Part shown: in pieces, positions 1-13,900 of the stretch | Layout: every line of letters begins with the position of its first letter | How positions within the stretch are numbered: position 1 is the first letter of the stretch | DNA from: Phoronis australis | Taxonomy: Eukaryota; Phoronida; Phoronidae | Assembly (NCBI GenBank): GCA_002633005.1 | Contig: NMRA01000217.1 | Coordinates: 422,967-486,966 of the forward strand | Reading direction: 5' to 3' | DNA: 64,000 nt | The notes under the pieces: model-generated | Told to the model about the DNA's origin: nothing | Databases searched by the model: none | The model's input: only the letters and a program-made list of their open reading frames with translations | Translations under genes and position numbers: made by a program

Positions 1-392
1 GCGTATTTGCGAGCTTGTGAAAACAGATTGTCCTTTCTTACGCTGTTTGAGTATCATTACTAAGTAAATTTTTGGCTTTGATGCAAATTGAGAGTCAATT
101 CTTCGTTGAATTCTCAATATTATTGAAAATAAGAAGGGATCTTTTCATGCAATGCCCCTTATTTATGGACTAAGTCCCTACTAGTAGATATTTTGACTGA
201 AGGGCTCAGTTCTCAGTTATATTATTAGAAAAAAAATGTCATTAGTTAAAGAAGAGCTTATAATAAAGATAAAATGATGGAAAAATAATAAACCTGTAGG
301 TATAGAACGAAATAAATACGCGCAATATTTCAGGAACTTAGTTCAGTCCTTATTTGGGACTGTTTCATGCAACCCAGCACTGGAGTCTGTTC
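1..392 (-). repeat. MITE-like element, left copy (truncated by window edge)
   Basis: Resembles, as a reverse complement, the element at about 26176-26634. Shared landmarks are the terminal block with GGGACTGTTTCATGCAAC near 357-373, the internal motif gggatctttt near 136, and the tttgagtatcatta block near 46. No coding capacity is seen. It lies in the harmonin intron downstream of exon 15. Confidence 0.7.
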
Positions 393-1787
393 CATGAAAA
401 GTGACTTAAGATTTAACACGGAATTTTGGTTTTATGCTCCACATAACTATTTCTGAAAAAAAAAATTAAATCTCACCTGTGCAAAAGGGCAAAGCCTCTG
501 AGAATAAACACAAAACTGCAAAATACAGACTGAAATAATTTCTACGCAAGACCGAAACGTTTATGGCTAAATCTTTATTCTGTATTATAAAGCAAGAGCG
601 CCACCTTCTGTCTTAAGTCTTAAGACACTTTCACCCCTGAGCGTGCTGTCGAACAATATAATTAGCTCAATATTTATGTACACGACCAACAAGCATAGGG
701 TGTAGCATACTACATATTAGACACATTGCATTTCTGATATGACCACATAATACAGATTGACAAAAGCTCCAGAATTTCAGACATAGCTACTAATTATGAT
801 CAAAATAATTCGGACATTCACTACCAGATAACAAAACGCGACTCTAATTTTGACAAGTGCCATTGAATCCAGGGATAGACCAAGGAATTCACAGCTGTTT
901 AAAGCGCACATATATTCAAACATAAAAGCATAATATTCTGTAATAAACAAGGCATCATTAATCAAATTCAGTTTCATTGATAAAGTAGCATCACATATCA
1001 AACCCATGTCATCAAGCTTGTCTTTTGTTTAAAGATATGAATATCATCAGCATTGATCAATTGTTGCAGTTACTGTAACGTGACATGTTATAACGCAATG
1101 CCATTGACAGCAGTCTTCAAACAAAGAATGAAATAGAGATGTGAGGTCACTCCTGTCAAATGTTGCATACCTTACCACAGATTAATGGTAGCACTTTGAA
1201 AACGTGATGTGACGTTGTTTCTTTATAACAGCGAAACATTAGAACTGACAAAACCAATTTAATGGACAGACTGTCAACAAAAACCTAAGATACGACAATC
1301 TTTCCTGCATATGACATTTCATAAAAGAAGACCTGGTTTTCAATAATGTTCAGCCCATTTTTCAAAACCCATTTAATAACTTTGCAAATTAGACAGTTTG
1401 AACTGGATCAAGTCAATGCTATTACGTATCTCATGATTTATCGCACATACAATACACATAAAACCAACCTCTGACTAAGGATGAACAATAAGATAAAACT
1501 ACTCTAGTGCAGTGTCAGAGGAAGACACGAAAAATAATTCAGACTCTAGCAAACAAACTACAGAGATGCAAAAGACAGTCAAGACTTTGGGAAAGAAACT
1601 GAAACAAAAGAACAGCAAACTACACGTCATATAAGTGTTGAAATTCAGTAGGAACAAGTCCAGCAAATCAGCCACCTGGGAAAGAAGTTGAAACTTTGAA
1701 GGAAGTATCTCGCCATAAAGAGAAAGTTTAATAGTGAAGAAAAGGTCAAGCAGATCCCCGGCTAGTCTAGGAGACACGTTGCCTTAC
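393..1787. other. Intronic sequence left of USH1C exon 15
   Basis: AT-rich and not coding in either strand as far as I can see. No PDZ3 sequence is present. The only splice-like structure is a possible 21-nt microexon at 477-497 on the minus strand, discussed under findings. Confidence 0.5.
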
Positions 1788-1964
1788 CCCCGGGGTCTGA
1801 ACCTCGTGACGCTGTCTCTCACGCTCTGCCTCTGTCATTTCCTGTTTGACCCTGTCCTGTTTGATACTGAACTCTCGCTTGAGTTCCCTCAATTCATTCG
1901 CCTGCAGTGATGTCATCAGCTGGTTTTCCTTCCCCTGTCGCTTCTCCCGCTCCTTCTGACGCTC
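1788..1964 (-). CDS. USH1C: USH1C exon 15, coiled coil (last exon seen)
   Basis: Acceptor CTCGTCAG, donor GTAAGG; 177 nt, phase 0 at both ends, 59 codons. It begins [20 protein letters not shown] and ends [13 protein letters not shown]. It is rich in Glu, Arg, Gln and Lys, and extends the coiled coil. A good donor at its end shows that the gene continues to the left of the window. Confidence 0.85.
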
Positions 1965-4900
1965 CTGACGAGCATTCAGGGGAGATAACAACTGATTGAG
2001 TGCTTGGAGTAAATCATACAATACGCCCTAGTAAGACCTTGTTACCAGACGAATGGTAAATTTAATAGACCATTTTTGACGTGATAAGTATATTAAGTTG
2101 TAACCTCTGCAAGAAACCACACTAAAAAAAGCGGCCATAATTATTCTGATTTCTCATACCAGGTCATTTGAAGTGAAACACGTTCTCCTAATTGTGGATC
2201 TCTGTGTTCCTTTCAGTTATTTAAATTATTAAGGCAAGAACTCTTAAAGGGCTATGACGTCCACAAGTCAATGGTTTCTATGGCAACACGGTTAAGAATA
2301 CAGGCACAGCCATCACTAACTTAAATCTATATTTCCAAATCCCTAAATAAACAAAGATGGTAATGGAAATGAACGCAAGAGTGGTTTGTGCTGTTGATAT
2401 CCCAACCACGATGGATCCGAGTTGGCCGTTGAAAAATTGATTGAAGCGGGCATCATGATATACCAAGCTTATAAGCATGGGATTGACCCAGCAAACAGGG
2501 ATCACACACACACACAGAGCCAGTCAGTCCACAGCTCATGTTCTTACCTCTTCCTTCAGCCATTCCTGCTTCAACCGCTCCAGTTCTCTCTGCTCTCGAA
2601 GTTCCAGTGTCATCCGTCGCGCTTCTTCCCGTTTGGCCTCTTGGTCTTTCCAGAACTGCTCTTCGGCATCTGGAAACAAAATCAATGTGTGCTGTATAAT
2701 GACATTTGGTCACAACGTCTCTGAGATTGCTGTAAAGCGAGATTTTTGACAGATGAAGTTCATGCCAAGTGCAGTTCCAGGTAAGGCAAAATTCTTGGTC
2801 ACGACTTAATCAATATGGATCGTAATGGAACATGCAGAAGAGCACAGAACACAGCAATTATCACATTTTTACAACCTAAAACGTAAATAAGCACTGAGTT
2901 TTAGTACCACAAATATTGTGAGACATTCTTAAATGTTGTCTTCTTCTTAAAAATTAATATATAATGAACTAGTGACAGTCAATTCATAAAGTATATAATC
3001 TTTTGAAACTAGGAATCAAGACAAATCTAATCTTGTCACAACACTGTGCTTATTCTGTTGGTCACATGACAACGCATTTTCGGCAAATGTCATTTTTGAA
3101 AGGTACATTCATTTGATAGGGATATAGCGCCGACTTTTTAATGATACTTTTTGTGCAATAGAGGTAGATGTAACCCTAAGGATGCACACCCACACATGGA
3201 CTGTGATATCTTATTGATATGCGATTAGTACTCACCGTAAAGTAAAGGTCTGACTGAACCCTTCAAGGGGACTGTAACTGTTCTTGATAGAGAAAAACAG
3301 ACCCCCCGTTACTTTGGAATGACAATTTTTTCGACTTTATTAATGCTCTCTTGGCATGTATTTACTATTCAATGGTAACATTAATGGTCCAACAAAAGAC
3401 GCACATCTTATGTCTGCATTCACATCCACTGAGCAAACATAACATCACACTCGCTATTGATTGCATTCTGTGGCACTCACTAGACATTTACTCACTAGAG
3501 GTGAATGCAGAAACAAGATACAGGACTTTTGCTGGGACATTTGCATCGCTTTTTACTCTTTCATACAGATCAGGAGAACAGAAATCAACTCAGTTTGTAA
3601 ACGTCTCTTCAGGATAACCAGCGATCTGCATCAATTTTTTTTTACTAAAAGGTAAAATAAAAACCGGCAATACTTTCCACTCTATACTTCAGGAAATGCA
3701 TGACTGGGTAGCAACCATTCATTGTTACACCCAGTGACAATCAAAAACCATTTTGCTTCTAATACTAATACCTCTGAAAAAACATGTAAAGATTGAATTT
3801 AGAATTAAATAAAAAATCTACCAGCTGGAGAGTGCATAGACAAGAAGTAAGAATGTTGAAGAGAATTCGAAGGAACCAATTTGAAAGTTATTGATTTTCA
3901 TGTACAGCTTTGAATCCATATGTTGGAACTGCTGCTCCAAACTGTTTATGAAATTACTAATCTAAAAGTTCAAACTCAACACATAATAAGGTGCGTTTTT
4001 CTAAACACAAGCACCCCAAACTCGTCGCTGTGAAATTCAATCTTATAGTGCATCAACGAGTCTGTGCAAGACACTGCAGACTAATTGGTATGGTTAGTCA
4101 CCAGCCAAATATAATCATGTCATGTGACGTATTTTTGGAATAAGGTCGACTTAATTGCACATTACCTTCCGATGATTTTTAAATATCTACTTGTCTGGCA
4201 ATATACCTGAGGTACACCGTGCCAAAATTACATGTACATTATATCTTTGCAACAGCTTTTAGCAAAGGAATACTTGTCTCACTTAATGCTCACCCCAATG
4301 GAACAGCCACAGCAAGTTTCAGTGAACACACACAAAGGAATTCACATCACTAACTATAAACAGACTGTGAAACCACACAAAGCCTACCATATACTCTCTA
4401 TCTGTAGACAACAAAGCTATAACTAACATCACACACATATCATCTACACTAAGTTACCCAGATTTGTGGAAACACGTTGCTGTTTTCGTTCTTTTTCTTG
4501 CAAACTCAGCTGAATCATTCTTGACTCAAGGTTATAGCAATCTATGTGATTAGGAAAACCAAGCGTAAGTGAAGACAGGAGACATTGGAAGGGAAAAGCC
4601 AATGTTTAGTGGTGTGGTTTTCAACGTAGAAATACATCTCACCAGGTCCCTTAGATTTAGACAACCTTGCTTTCACCATATTTATTGCTCTCTTTGCAAA
4701 GCAACATTCAAAGTGGCAATAGACCCACCTTTCATCACAAAAAGTAATTTTTGAATTAAATCACTTAAAACGTTGTGACATTGGTATAAAATTTGTTCAT
4801 TGGTCAAATTAGAGGTGAGTTCAGGGGTTAAATAGAACTAACACTTCCTTAATGCACGAAAACAAGACTGAAAGTTGGCTTGTCATGTCACGGTCATGGT

Positions 4901-7900
4901 CTCAAGCAATTCATTTCAAAACCTTGAAAACACTTCTCACCTGAGTTTAGGAAATATTGAGAGCAATTGTACAGTCACTGGTAAATCTTAAGTTTCTTTG
5001 ACAGAACGTGGCTTTATAGCTGCACTTAGTCAATCAGCCGATGTAACTGTCATGTGACTGTACACTCAGTCCACTACAGCAAACACAATCATGTGTTATA
5101 TTACCACCAGAGGGCACTTGTGACTGCTCAGTGAAACAAATCACAGACATCACGACAGTCAAAACAACTACAACCACTCACTAAATAAATGTTTCACGCA
5201 TGCACAGTTAACAGGAGGCAGGACAATTAGTATTTAAAAGTGAAATACATCTAAGATTGTAATAACTTGCATGTTTGATGACAAAACATATAGTTGCCTG
5301 GCACGAGGCGAACAAAAAGCCATTGGAAGTTATTATGATGTTGGCACGCTAAAGCACTGTAATCGCCAAGGTCAAATTATGCAACACACAGGAACTGGGC
5401 AGGCTATAAAACTTTCCACCGATGAACCATCCCAGGGGAAGCCAAAATTTCTAATACGAATACAATATTTAAGCAAACAAATTCAGTGGCATACACAGAC
5501 TGCCTAATAGGCCTGTAACTTCTTGCTGGTACCTCAGTTATGTGTTCATCACCTGCCAATAAAAGTAGCCTATTACACATACAGTACAATCAAATTAGGA
5601 CACCCATGGCACACGTAAAATGAAATTTTATTTTCTTACGTTTTTTATAACAACACATGAATGGTGCACCATGTTCAAGTCTTGTAGCATAGCTACAACC
5701 AGAAAATGTTTCGAGAATTGTAGAAATTCACAGCAATGTTAGAAGACGAAAAAAGGGCGATTCTTGTAATTACTTCCGGCCAGAATTGGTAACATTTTAC
5801 TATAAGAAACATCACTTCAAATTTCCCATATTTAAGAGGTCTGCGGGCAAAAAACCAAGTTGCTAACAACAGAATGCGAAATTCATTTCTTGGTCATAAA
5901 ATAACAAATTAATTCATATGCTGAATGAAAGTTTTTGTGACAAATGCAATTCCTTTTATCTGGTGAATTTTACAGGCACTAATTAATTGGTTTCCTTAAT
6001 TCAACTTCTACTTTGTTACGCAGGAATACCTGAAATGGACATGTTCAACTGGGTTTATCTTTTATTGAACAATAATTCACGGCAGTCTACGGAGTTCAGT
6101 GAAAGGACCCTCAGTGCTCAGACAGCTGTGTAGGTGAACCTGGACACGATTTTAATACTGATGATGCTACTATCCTAGACTGTGAGGCAGATTGGATCAG
6201 AAGAGGTGTCTAAAAAACTCTCCACAATGCATCGAGAGCCCTCTCTGAATAAACAAAGTGGATTAAGGTTCCATCTGTCACACTTATCAAGTAGTGCGTA
6301 GTCTGGTTAAAATGCCACCTATAGGACAGAACGACAATAACTCCACTAACCAAGTTGAAGTCCGTGAGAGACAGATGCAAAGTCGCCAACTCAAGTAAGA
6401 AAATTCCAGTATTTGACTCACTTTTTAAGTATTTTTAATAATATCAGTGCCTTCTGTCAAAAAATGCTTATGGCTACTCACAATTATTAAATTTGTCACA
6501 TCAGAACAGAAATTATGACTTCCAGAGTTCTGAAGAACTGAGTTTGTTATTTCTTCAGACCAGGGTGCTGACGTTTGCTCGTCAAGGTGGGTTAAGTTCA
6601 GATGCTGATGGCCGTCAGGTATTTTCAGGTGTTTTATTGCAAACAATTTCAGTTCAAGCAAAGGACAACAACACACCGACCTTAAATCAAAAATGATTGC
6701 ACGCAGTATGATACAGGATGCTCAGGAGGGTCCATTACACTGATCAGCTGGTGATTTATTAAAATATAGTTTAAACCGAGGAGAGGAGCTACTGACAGAC
6801 CTGACTCAAAGATCAAGCTAAGTGCCTCAGACACTTATTTTACAAGGTCACATTGCATGTTCACTAGCTAGAGCAAATAAGAATGTTAATATGGCAGGAA
6901 AAGAAAATGTTGATGAAGTGTCAACTATCGCCATGGTAACCAGATGTGATATTCATAAAAATAATAGTTAGGTATTACCTAAATCTTCTTTTTCTTGCTG
7001 CTTCTGATTTAGTTCGACCACTTCAGATTTTCTAAAGAACAAGACAGATGATAAACTTCATCATTAAGCACTCCATCTCTGTCCAAATAAAAGAAGCCAG
7101 TCATAAAACTCCAGAAGCTGTGCTAACTGGCCAATCATATCCTGACCAGTATAAAGTATTCAATAATAATACTTGGAAATAAGATGTAGCACCTTATCTA
7201 TTATGGAAAACAATCAGTATAACAGAAAGTTAAACTGTTTTACACAAGTTAGACGTCTATTGTTTTCTTAAGTATCACATTCAATAGTGTTCATTTTGAG
7301 GGAAAAAACGAAGCCAAAGTAGAACATACTCAGCCTCGTCTGTAGATGATGACTTTCCTTTTCCTTTTCCTTTGCCATTAATAGTCAACCGCTCGGACAG
7401 CTCTACGTTTTCATGTTTCTTTTTTACCACTTCAGCCAGTCGCTCAGGAGACAGGAAGAGATGAAGGCCCTACATGACAAGCGCAGGATGTTAAAGAGGA
7501 GATGAATTTTCATTTCAAAAACAGTGACCAGTAGGTAAAGCTGTGGTAGAATTAATTAAAGTTCTAAAAAAAGTTGGTGAATTTTGTCCACACTCGTGTT
7601 AGCTTTGCTGCAAATATCGTAAAAATACAAAAGGAAAACAAACCAAAAGTACAACCAAATCGTTTCAAGATTAGACGAAAACGTTTGTTCCAAAACTTTG
7701 GGGATTTTGTTGGCCTTTTTGAAATTACTAATAAAAATGCTTGGTCCTACACAGCAGGAACCATTTCACAATGCTGAAGTTAAAAATTTGCATAATTTGG
7801 TTTCAATAACTGGCATCTAAGACAGGTACGAAAAGCTACAATTAAATCAAAAGGCACCCACTCCCCACGTTTAAAAAGAAAAGGGCCGCTTCAAAAGTGG

Positions 7901-10900
7901 GGTCCAGCAGGTATAGCCTAAATAGCCGCTTTGACCCAGGCAGCTATGCTGTAAGCTTGTTATAGTGACTCTAAATAATGGAAACACAGATTGAACAAAA
8001 AACTGGCAACTCGTTATGAAACAGAGCAGTGTAAGGAGCTCTTAACACTAGATTGGTAGACAGAATGGCATTGAAATGTGACACTAGATTGGTAGACAGA
8101 ATGGCATTGAAATTCGACACTAGATTGGTAGACAGAATGGCATTGAAATGTGACACTAGATTGGTAGACAGAATGGCATTGAAATGCGACAAAATGTAAA
8201 ATGTACAGAGTGTTCAGTAAAATAGATGTATTAATATTTTGAACTTTATAAAACTAGTTGGAAGCCAAAAAAAGCCAACATACCGTGCCCTTCCATAAAG
8301 TTAGGTTGAGTAATGTACTCTCCTTGAGTGCAAGTATTGCCTGGAAGATAACAAACAAAATCACATACCAGCAAAACTTCATTTTGAGCTGTTACCCAGA
8401 ATTTACAATGCTGCATTGTTCAATTACAATTTTCTTACAATCAGACTTTTTAAAAATTCAGCCCAGCCTGTATTTAGGCTATGCCTACCTCTGAATGACT
8501 GACATTGAAGAATCTAGTGCCGTTGACCTCCACAATTTGATCTCCCACCTCAAGGCCAGTCTCCTGGGCGAGGCTGCCCTCGCGGACAGACTGGATGAAT
8601 ATCCCTGGTTGGTTTAGAGGGCCACTGCATATGCTGCAAGAGAGAGGATGAAATTCATTTTGATAAATATACAATTGTTATTGTACTGCACTAGTAACCA
8701 AAACTCTAAATTAGTTAATCTTGATTAAAAAAGAATTATTATACGATTCAGACAGATTGTGGAGTAAGTTTGGAGACAATAAATCACAACATTGACTGTC
8801 ACTATCGCAAGTCCATTTCAAATTTTGCTTTACATTTTTTTCTTGAAGCTTCAACTACTTCATTGAGATTCAAGCCTGCCCTCTTTACCACTGCACCACC
8901 TACACATCACCGGAGGGGTAGGACTTTGAAGTCTGTATTTTATCCAGATTCTGATATCTAATTTGTGTTACGATACCCATAAAAATGAACCACCAGGTGA
9001 ATTCAAACCAGCATCTACTGCACAAAATGCTTTGCTTAACTAACAACTGTTGTACAACTTCAAAAACATTTCTCAAAATAAAATCAACTGCTCCTTTGTT
9101 CATTCTGAGCATATCCTAGAAGTTTTTCAAAACCTCTCCACAAATTTTTGGATAAAAGATTGTAGCTCACTGACCAAACGAGTGATCGACATATGATTGA
9201 AAGCTCAAACACAACCTCCTTCCACAAATATTGACTTTCCAGCGCAGTCAATATTTTGATTTTCAAAACAAAAATGTGATAATGACCTCAGCTCTACTTT
9301 GGTCATTGTCACATTTTTGGAATCTGAAAACCAAAATACTGACCTTGTACTGGTAGATATACTTATCATACCCAAAACTGACAAAATCTATAGCATAATT
9401 CACAATGTTTTATGTCCTTCAGCTCAGTGCCGCTCAGTGAATTATTAATGTGTAACAAAATAACAAAATAATAAAGGCGTTGCCAATAGTCGGATATAAT
9501 GTGCCCGTATTTTGAGTACCAGTTTGATGCCGGTATATAGCAGAGAAAACTGGTTCTCAAAATGTGGGGATGTTATACCATTACCAAAGCGTTTACTCGT
9601 ATTAGCACAAGCCTGGGTGTATGGTAGTCATTACAGCCAATATCTCCCACTTCAAGATAGTGGTTTGCGAGAAAAAACGCAGCTCGTGCAAAGAAAAACA
9701 CCAGGATGGCGAAAAAAGATTAATGTATTTGAAAGAATAACATTCTGGTGATCGAATAAATCAAATAGAGCTCTTGAGAAAAAATTGTGTTCACGAGAAA
9801 AGAATCTTTTTAATTAGAACACCTGCAAGGAAGTCACCTGGCAGGACTTAAACATCCTTCTTACCTGCAGCCTAAACTGCCACCTATCACATGCACGCAC
9901 AGTTTGACTTCCTCAAACTCTGTCTCGATTGGTGAGACTTGGGCTGGCACCTAAAATTAACATGCAAGGTAACTGAAGAACATTACTTGGTTAAAGGCAC
10001 TAGCAGCGCCACCTTTAAACTAACGCTAAAAGCTGATGCTAAAAGGAAATCAGTGCAAAATATATTTCAATGCAGCTAGTACACTGTACTTTCATAGACT
10101 TTTATCGTAATACTCAAGATCTAAACAAAACAATCAAGTCCGTTAGAAAAAAATCACACTGCCCACAAATACAATTCGCCCACTCATGCTAACTCAACTC
10201 AGATGCTGGGAAAAGATTAATGTTCATCAACTTTATTATTCAGCTGCGTTAGGCCTACCGTTCTTTTGCAACAGGACTGGGTATTTTTGAATAAATAAAA
10301 CAGTATTCACCTTCAAAACTTATTTCCATGTTTGAGCTAGCAGTTGTAAAATAAAACTTACTTTTGGTGATCTTTTCATTTCCTTCCTTTCAATGTATTT
10401 CCAAGATACGCCCTCAGTCGGTCTTCTATAAATAAAATTGAAAATCATCTCACATTGAAATCTATACCATTCTTTAAAGCTTAAACTTTGAATCGGAACA
10501 TGAACGACAAAAAAACCTCCGTCCACGATAACACCCTAATTTTTTAATTAAATAGCACTTATTGAAACATCATTTCTCAATTTATGGTGGACAGTGTTGA
10601 GGTAATACAATTCATTTCCAACAGCCCATTTGACATTCTACACAAGGCAAAAGAAAAAATGAAATAATAAATACCAAGTCTGCCCTTATGTATTATGTAC
10701 CCGCAATTACCAACTGTGTAATAAATAGAGCACCTCGTTCGATGCACGGCACCTCACAAAGAAAAAATCACAACTTGTTGCTTTTAAGTTGGTTGGTACG
10801 GCAGGATGGGGGGGAGGGGGCAAATGTCGAATCTGATGTGAGTGAAGTTAAACATGGTCCATGTTATTTGAAATTCTGTACAACACAGCTCACAGCATCA

Positions 10901-13900
10901 GCTCAATTCTAACTTAAATGACAAGCCTTGAGAACTCTTGGATAAATCATAGAAATCAAGCCATACCCGCTAAAACACTTAATGTATGCTGTCTGAAGAA
11001 CTGGTAGTCAGATTGTTTCGCAATTATTCCTTGAACTTCTGTGATGAGAATAGATAGGCCCATTCAGAGGAACAGATGTGTTGCTTCGCTGTGAAAGTGC
11101 ATTCCATCAGTTGTTGTAATACCATGAGGAGTAACAGAACAAGACAAGAATATTGCCCCCCCCTTATTCCAGGCCACCCAGTGTATGTTATTGTGATGAC
11201 ACATAATTTATACGAAACTCAAACTTACTGCTTTTCAGGAATCATTCCGATGCCTGAAATAAAGGAAGGCAAGAGTTGTATAAACAAGTGTACGCTAAGG
11301 GATACGTGTTCTGTTGTCAGTGTTGTGATGATGAGAAAACACATTATGTCGCAACTACCTAGTAGTAAGTTAAGGAAACATTCAACATGGAAAGAAAAGA
11401 CTACCCAGACTGTTGACAAACAATTATGGTATGTTCAACTACGCGCTACCATGCACAATACCACAGCAAAGACTAACTGGCATTGAAATGGACAAATTTT
11501 GTTACATATGTTACAAAAAATAACCACAACAGCTAGGCTGAAAAAATGACTGACGTTACTGCAGCATTGTGGATAATTAATTAATGGAGTTCTTTCAGCG
11601 AGGCAAAACTCTTGTCCGTAAATAAAGTCTTAAAAGCAATTTTACGTGCACTTTGGGGTACATACACAAGGCATCATTCATTCCTACACATCAGATTGTC
11701 AGTAGAAGCAAACCATTAAAGGAATTTGGCGAACTTTTTACTTGCAAAGTTTGCAACCCAAAGTTTGCTAGACAAATGTGGAGAGGTTGCCAAACACAGC
11801 AGAACTAGTTTGGTGAACTCTGGACATGCGCATTAATTTGAAAGCTGTTTAATGGAGTTACGTGCCTTAACCAATCAGCAACCAGCTAAAAATCATGTGG
11901 TTGTCACTGTTTCAAATGCCAGTCCTCATAACGGGAATGCTGGAGGAGTTTGCTAGTTTGTACTTATTGAGAAACTATTCAAAACATCACTGAACTCCGA
12001 ATTTTCAAACAAAAGTTTGGTAGAGTTTGCCAGTGTAAGGCCTTTAGCTTTCACAATTGCTCCATCATGACTAGAAATCGGCTCAAAGTGACTGCCTTCG
12101 GCAATTGAAAATCAACACTTCAATACTAGGTAAAACACGTTCTTTAGCACAGGGATTCAACAATGACGAAATGAAAAATCTCTCAAAATCTCCTTAAAAG
12201 ATCAAATTGGGATTTCATAATAAGTGATTCCGGTGACTTCCATGGTGTTTAAATAACAGCATGCATCAATTAAATCATAACATTTCTCTTATTTCTCAAG
12301 TCATCTAAAACTCAGCTCTTCTGATTGTTTGATTGTTTTTACACAAAACATGTCTCAGTACCACAGTGACATATGTAGCTTGATACCATTAATGCATTTG
12401 TGAGAATATGAGGATTATGTTGAATTGAATTTTTCAATGGATGTATCTACTATGCATTGCCGCTATGAGTTGTCTGTGTGAGATTTATTTATTTGCAATT
12501 TTCGATTTAATGTCACTTCAAAGCATGGAATGCTAGGAAGACAAGATTCACACATTTTGTAAAGAATGCTCTTAATTTTATTGAATGGGATGTGAATTTC
12601 AAATAAATTAAATTTAAAGTCATTCAACAACTCTTTGAACCTTGGAATGTCTTTTGATACAGTCAACGTTAACATTCCTCTCTAGGTATACATTACACAC
12701 TTAACAAATGATTGCTGGACAAGGAATGACGGTCAGTCATCTGTGAGCAAAATGGAAGTAAGCTGGTTCCAAGTCCAAACAATAGATGGAGTTAGTAGTC
12801 AGAATTTTAGTACTTAAGAGATTTCATTCACAGGCAGCTGAAAGACGCTTAATCAAGCAATGCAACAGACCACAGTTTAAGTGACGGGTCAGGGTGTCAT
12901 TACTAAGTCTTTTTATATGGCTTGCTTACTTCTAACTTTAAGAATGATCTCAGGCTTGATCCTGATAAGGTTCAGTGCTTCTTCATGTATGGCTTGGCTA
13001 ATGGTGTACCCGTTAATCCTGACAATCTCATCACCTGCACGTAGTCCTGCATGGTAAGCCTGTGAGTCACGCTGCACGTGCGACACAAACACACCCACAT
13101 CATGCTCCAAACCTGAAACATTATACAAAGATATAGGAGTACCTCCATGACTTTTAACAAAAATACTACTTTCCACAAAAATTGACACATTGCTTCAAAC
13201 TTACCCACAGCAGTTTTAACGTACAATTAAACTTGTCCGTCTAAACAAAGAAGAAAGTACTTACCACACATGATTGATCGAGATATCTAGAACCATCCTG
13301 GATATTAAGAACCAGCCCTTATGGAAACATTCTAAAATTGTACACTAAGTGCTACTTTGTGATTAATAATCTATTTTAAGCCAACAAAGAGCAAAGTTGG
13401 TTTGGGTCATTACCCTGAACTCGAAATCAAAATTATTGATAGCATTCTCCATTCTATTTCTGTATGAACCCAAGATAACGGTCTATTTTTCTTTGCTCGA
13501 GTATGTTATGGTTTGTATTAACGAGCACCTGATCCAGATTCGCACTCGATGACCCCTAGATTCGAGCTACAAACTGGTGATTTCAAGTCAAAATTCTAAC
13601 TCTCGAGTTCAGACTCAAACTTGTAGTGTCAATGCTAGGGTCGTCAAGAGTAAACCAGGATTAAACCAAGTCATCCAATCCATGTAAACCGTAGTGTACA
13701 TGAGCACAGAATAAATACTTATCTTGAGTTTGCACAAATGTAGAACAGAAATCGTCAAAAAGAATTCTGAGTTTTATTTAGAGTACAATAGGTATTAGAC
13801 CCTGTACCCTGCACTCTCCGTTCGAATCAATTTCATCCGAAGTCTCTTATATTTTTGAAAAGCTGCCCAAAGGTACGTAAACAAGGGTAAGCAATTTTTG

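Noticed and set aside
6425-6700. Possible extra harmonin exon in intron 12
   Set aside because: Exons 12 and 13 already join in phase, and the translated sequence there does not look like coiled coil.
11076-11486. 136-codon plus-strand ORF
   Set aside because: Lies antisense over the 25-nt harmonin microexon and its introns; no recognisable domain.
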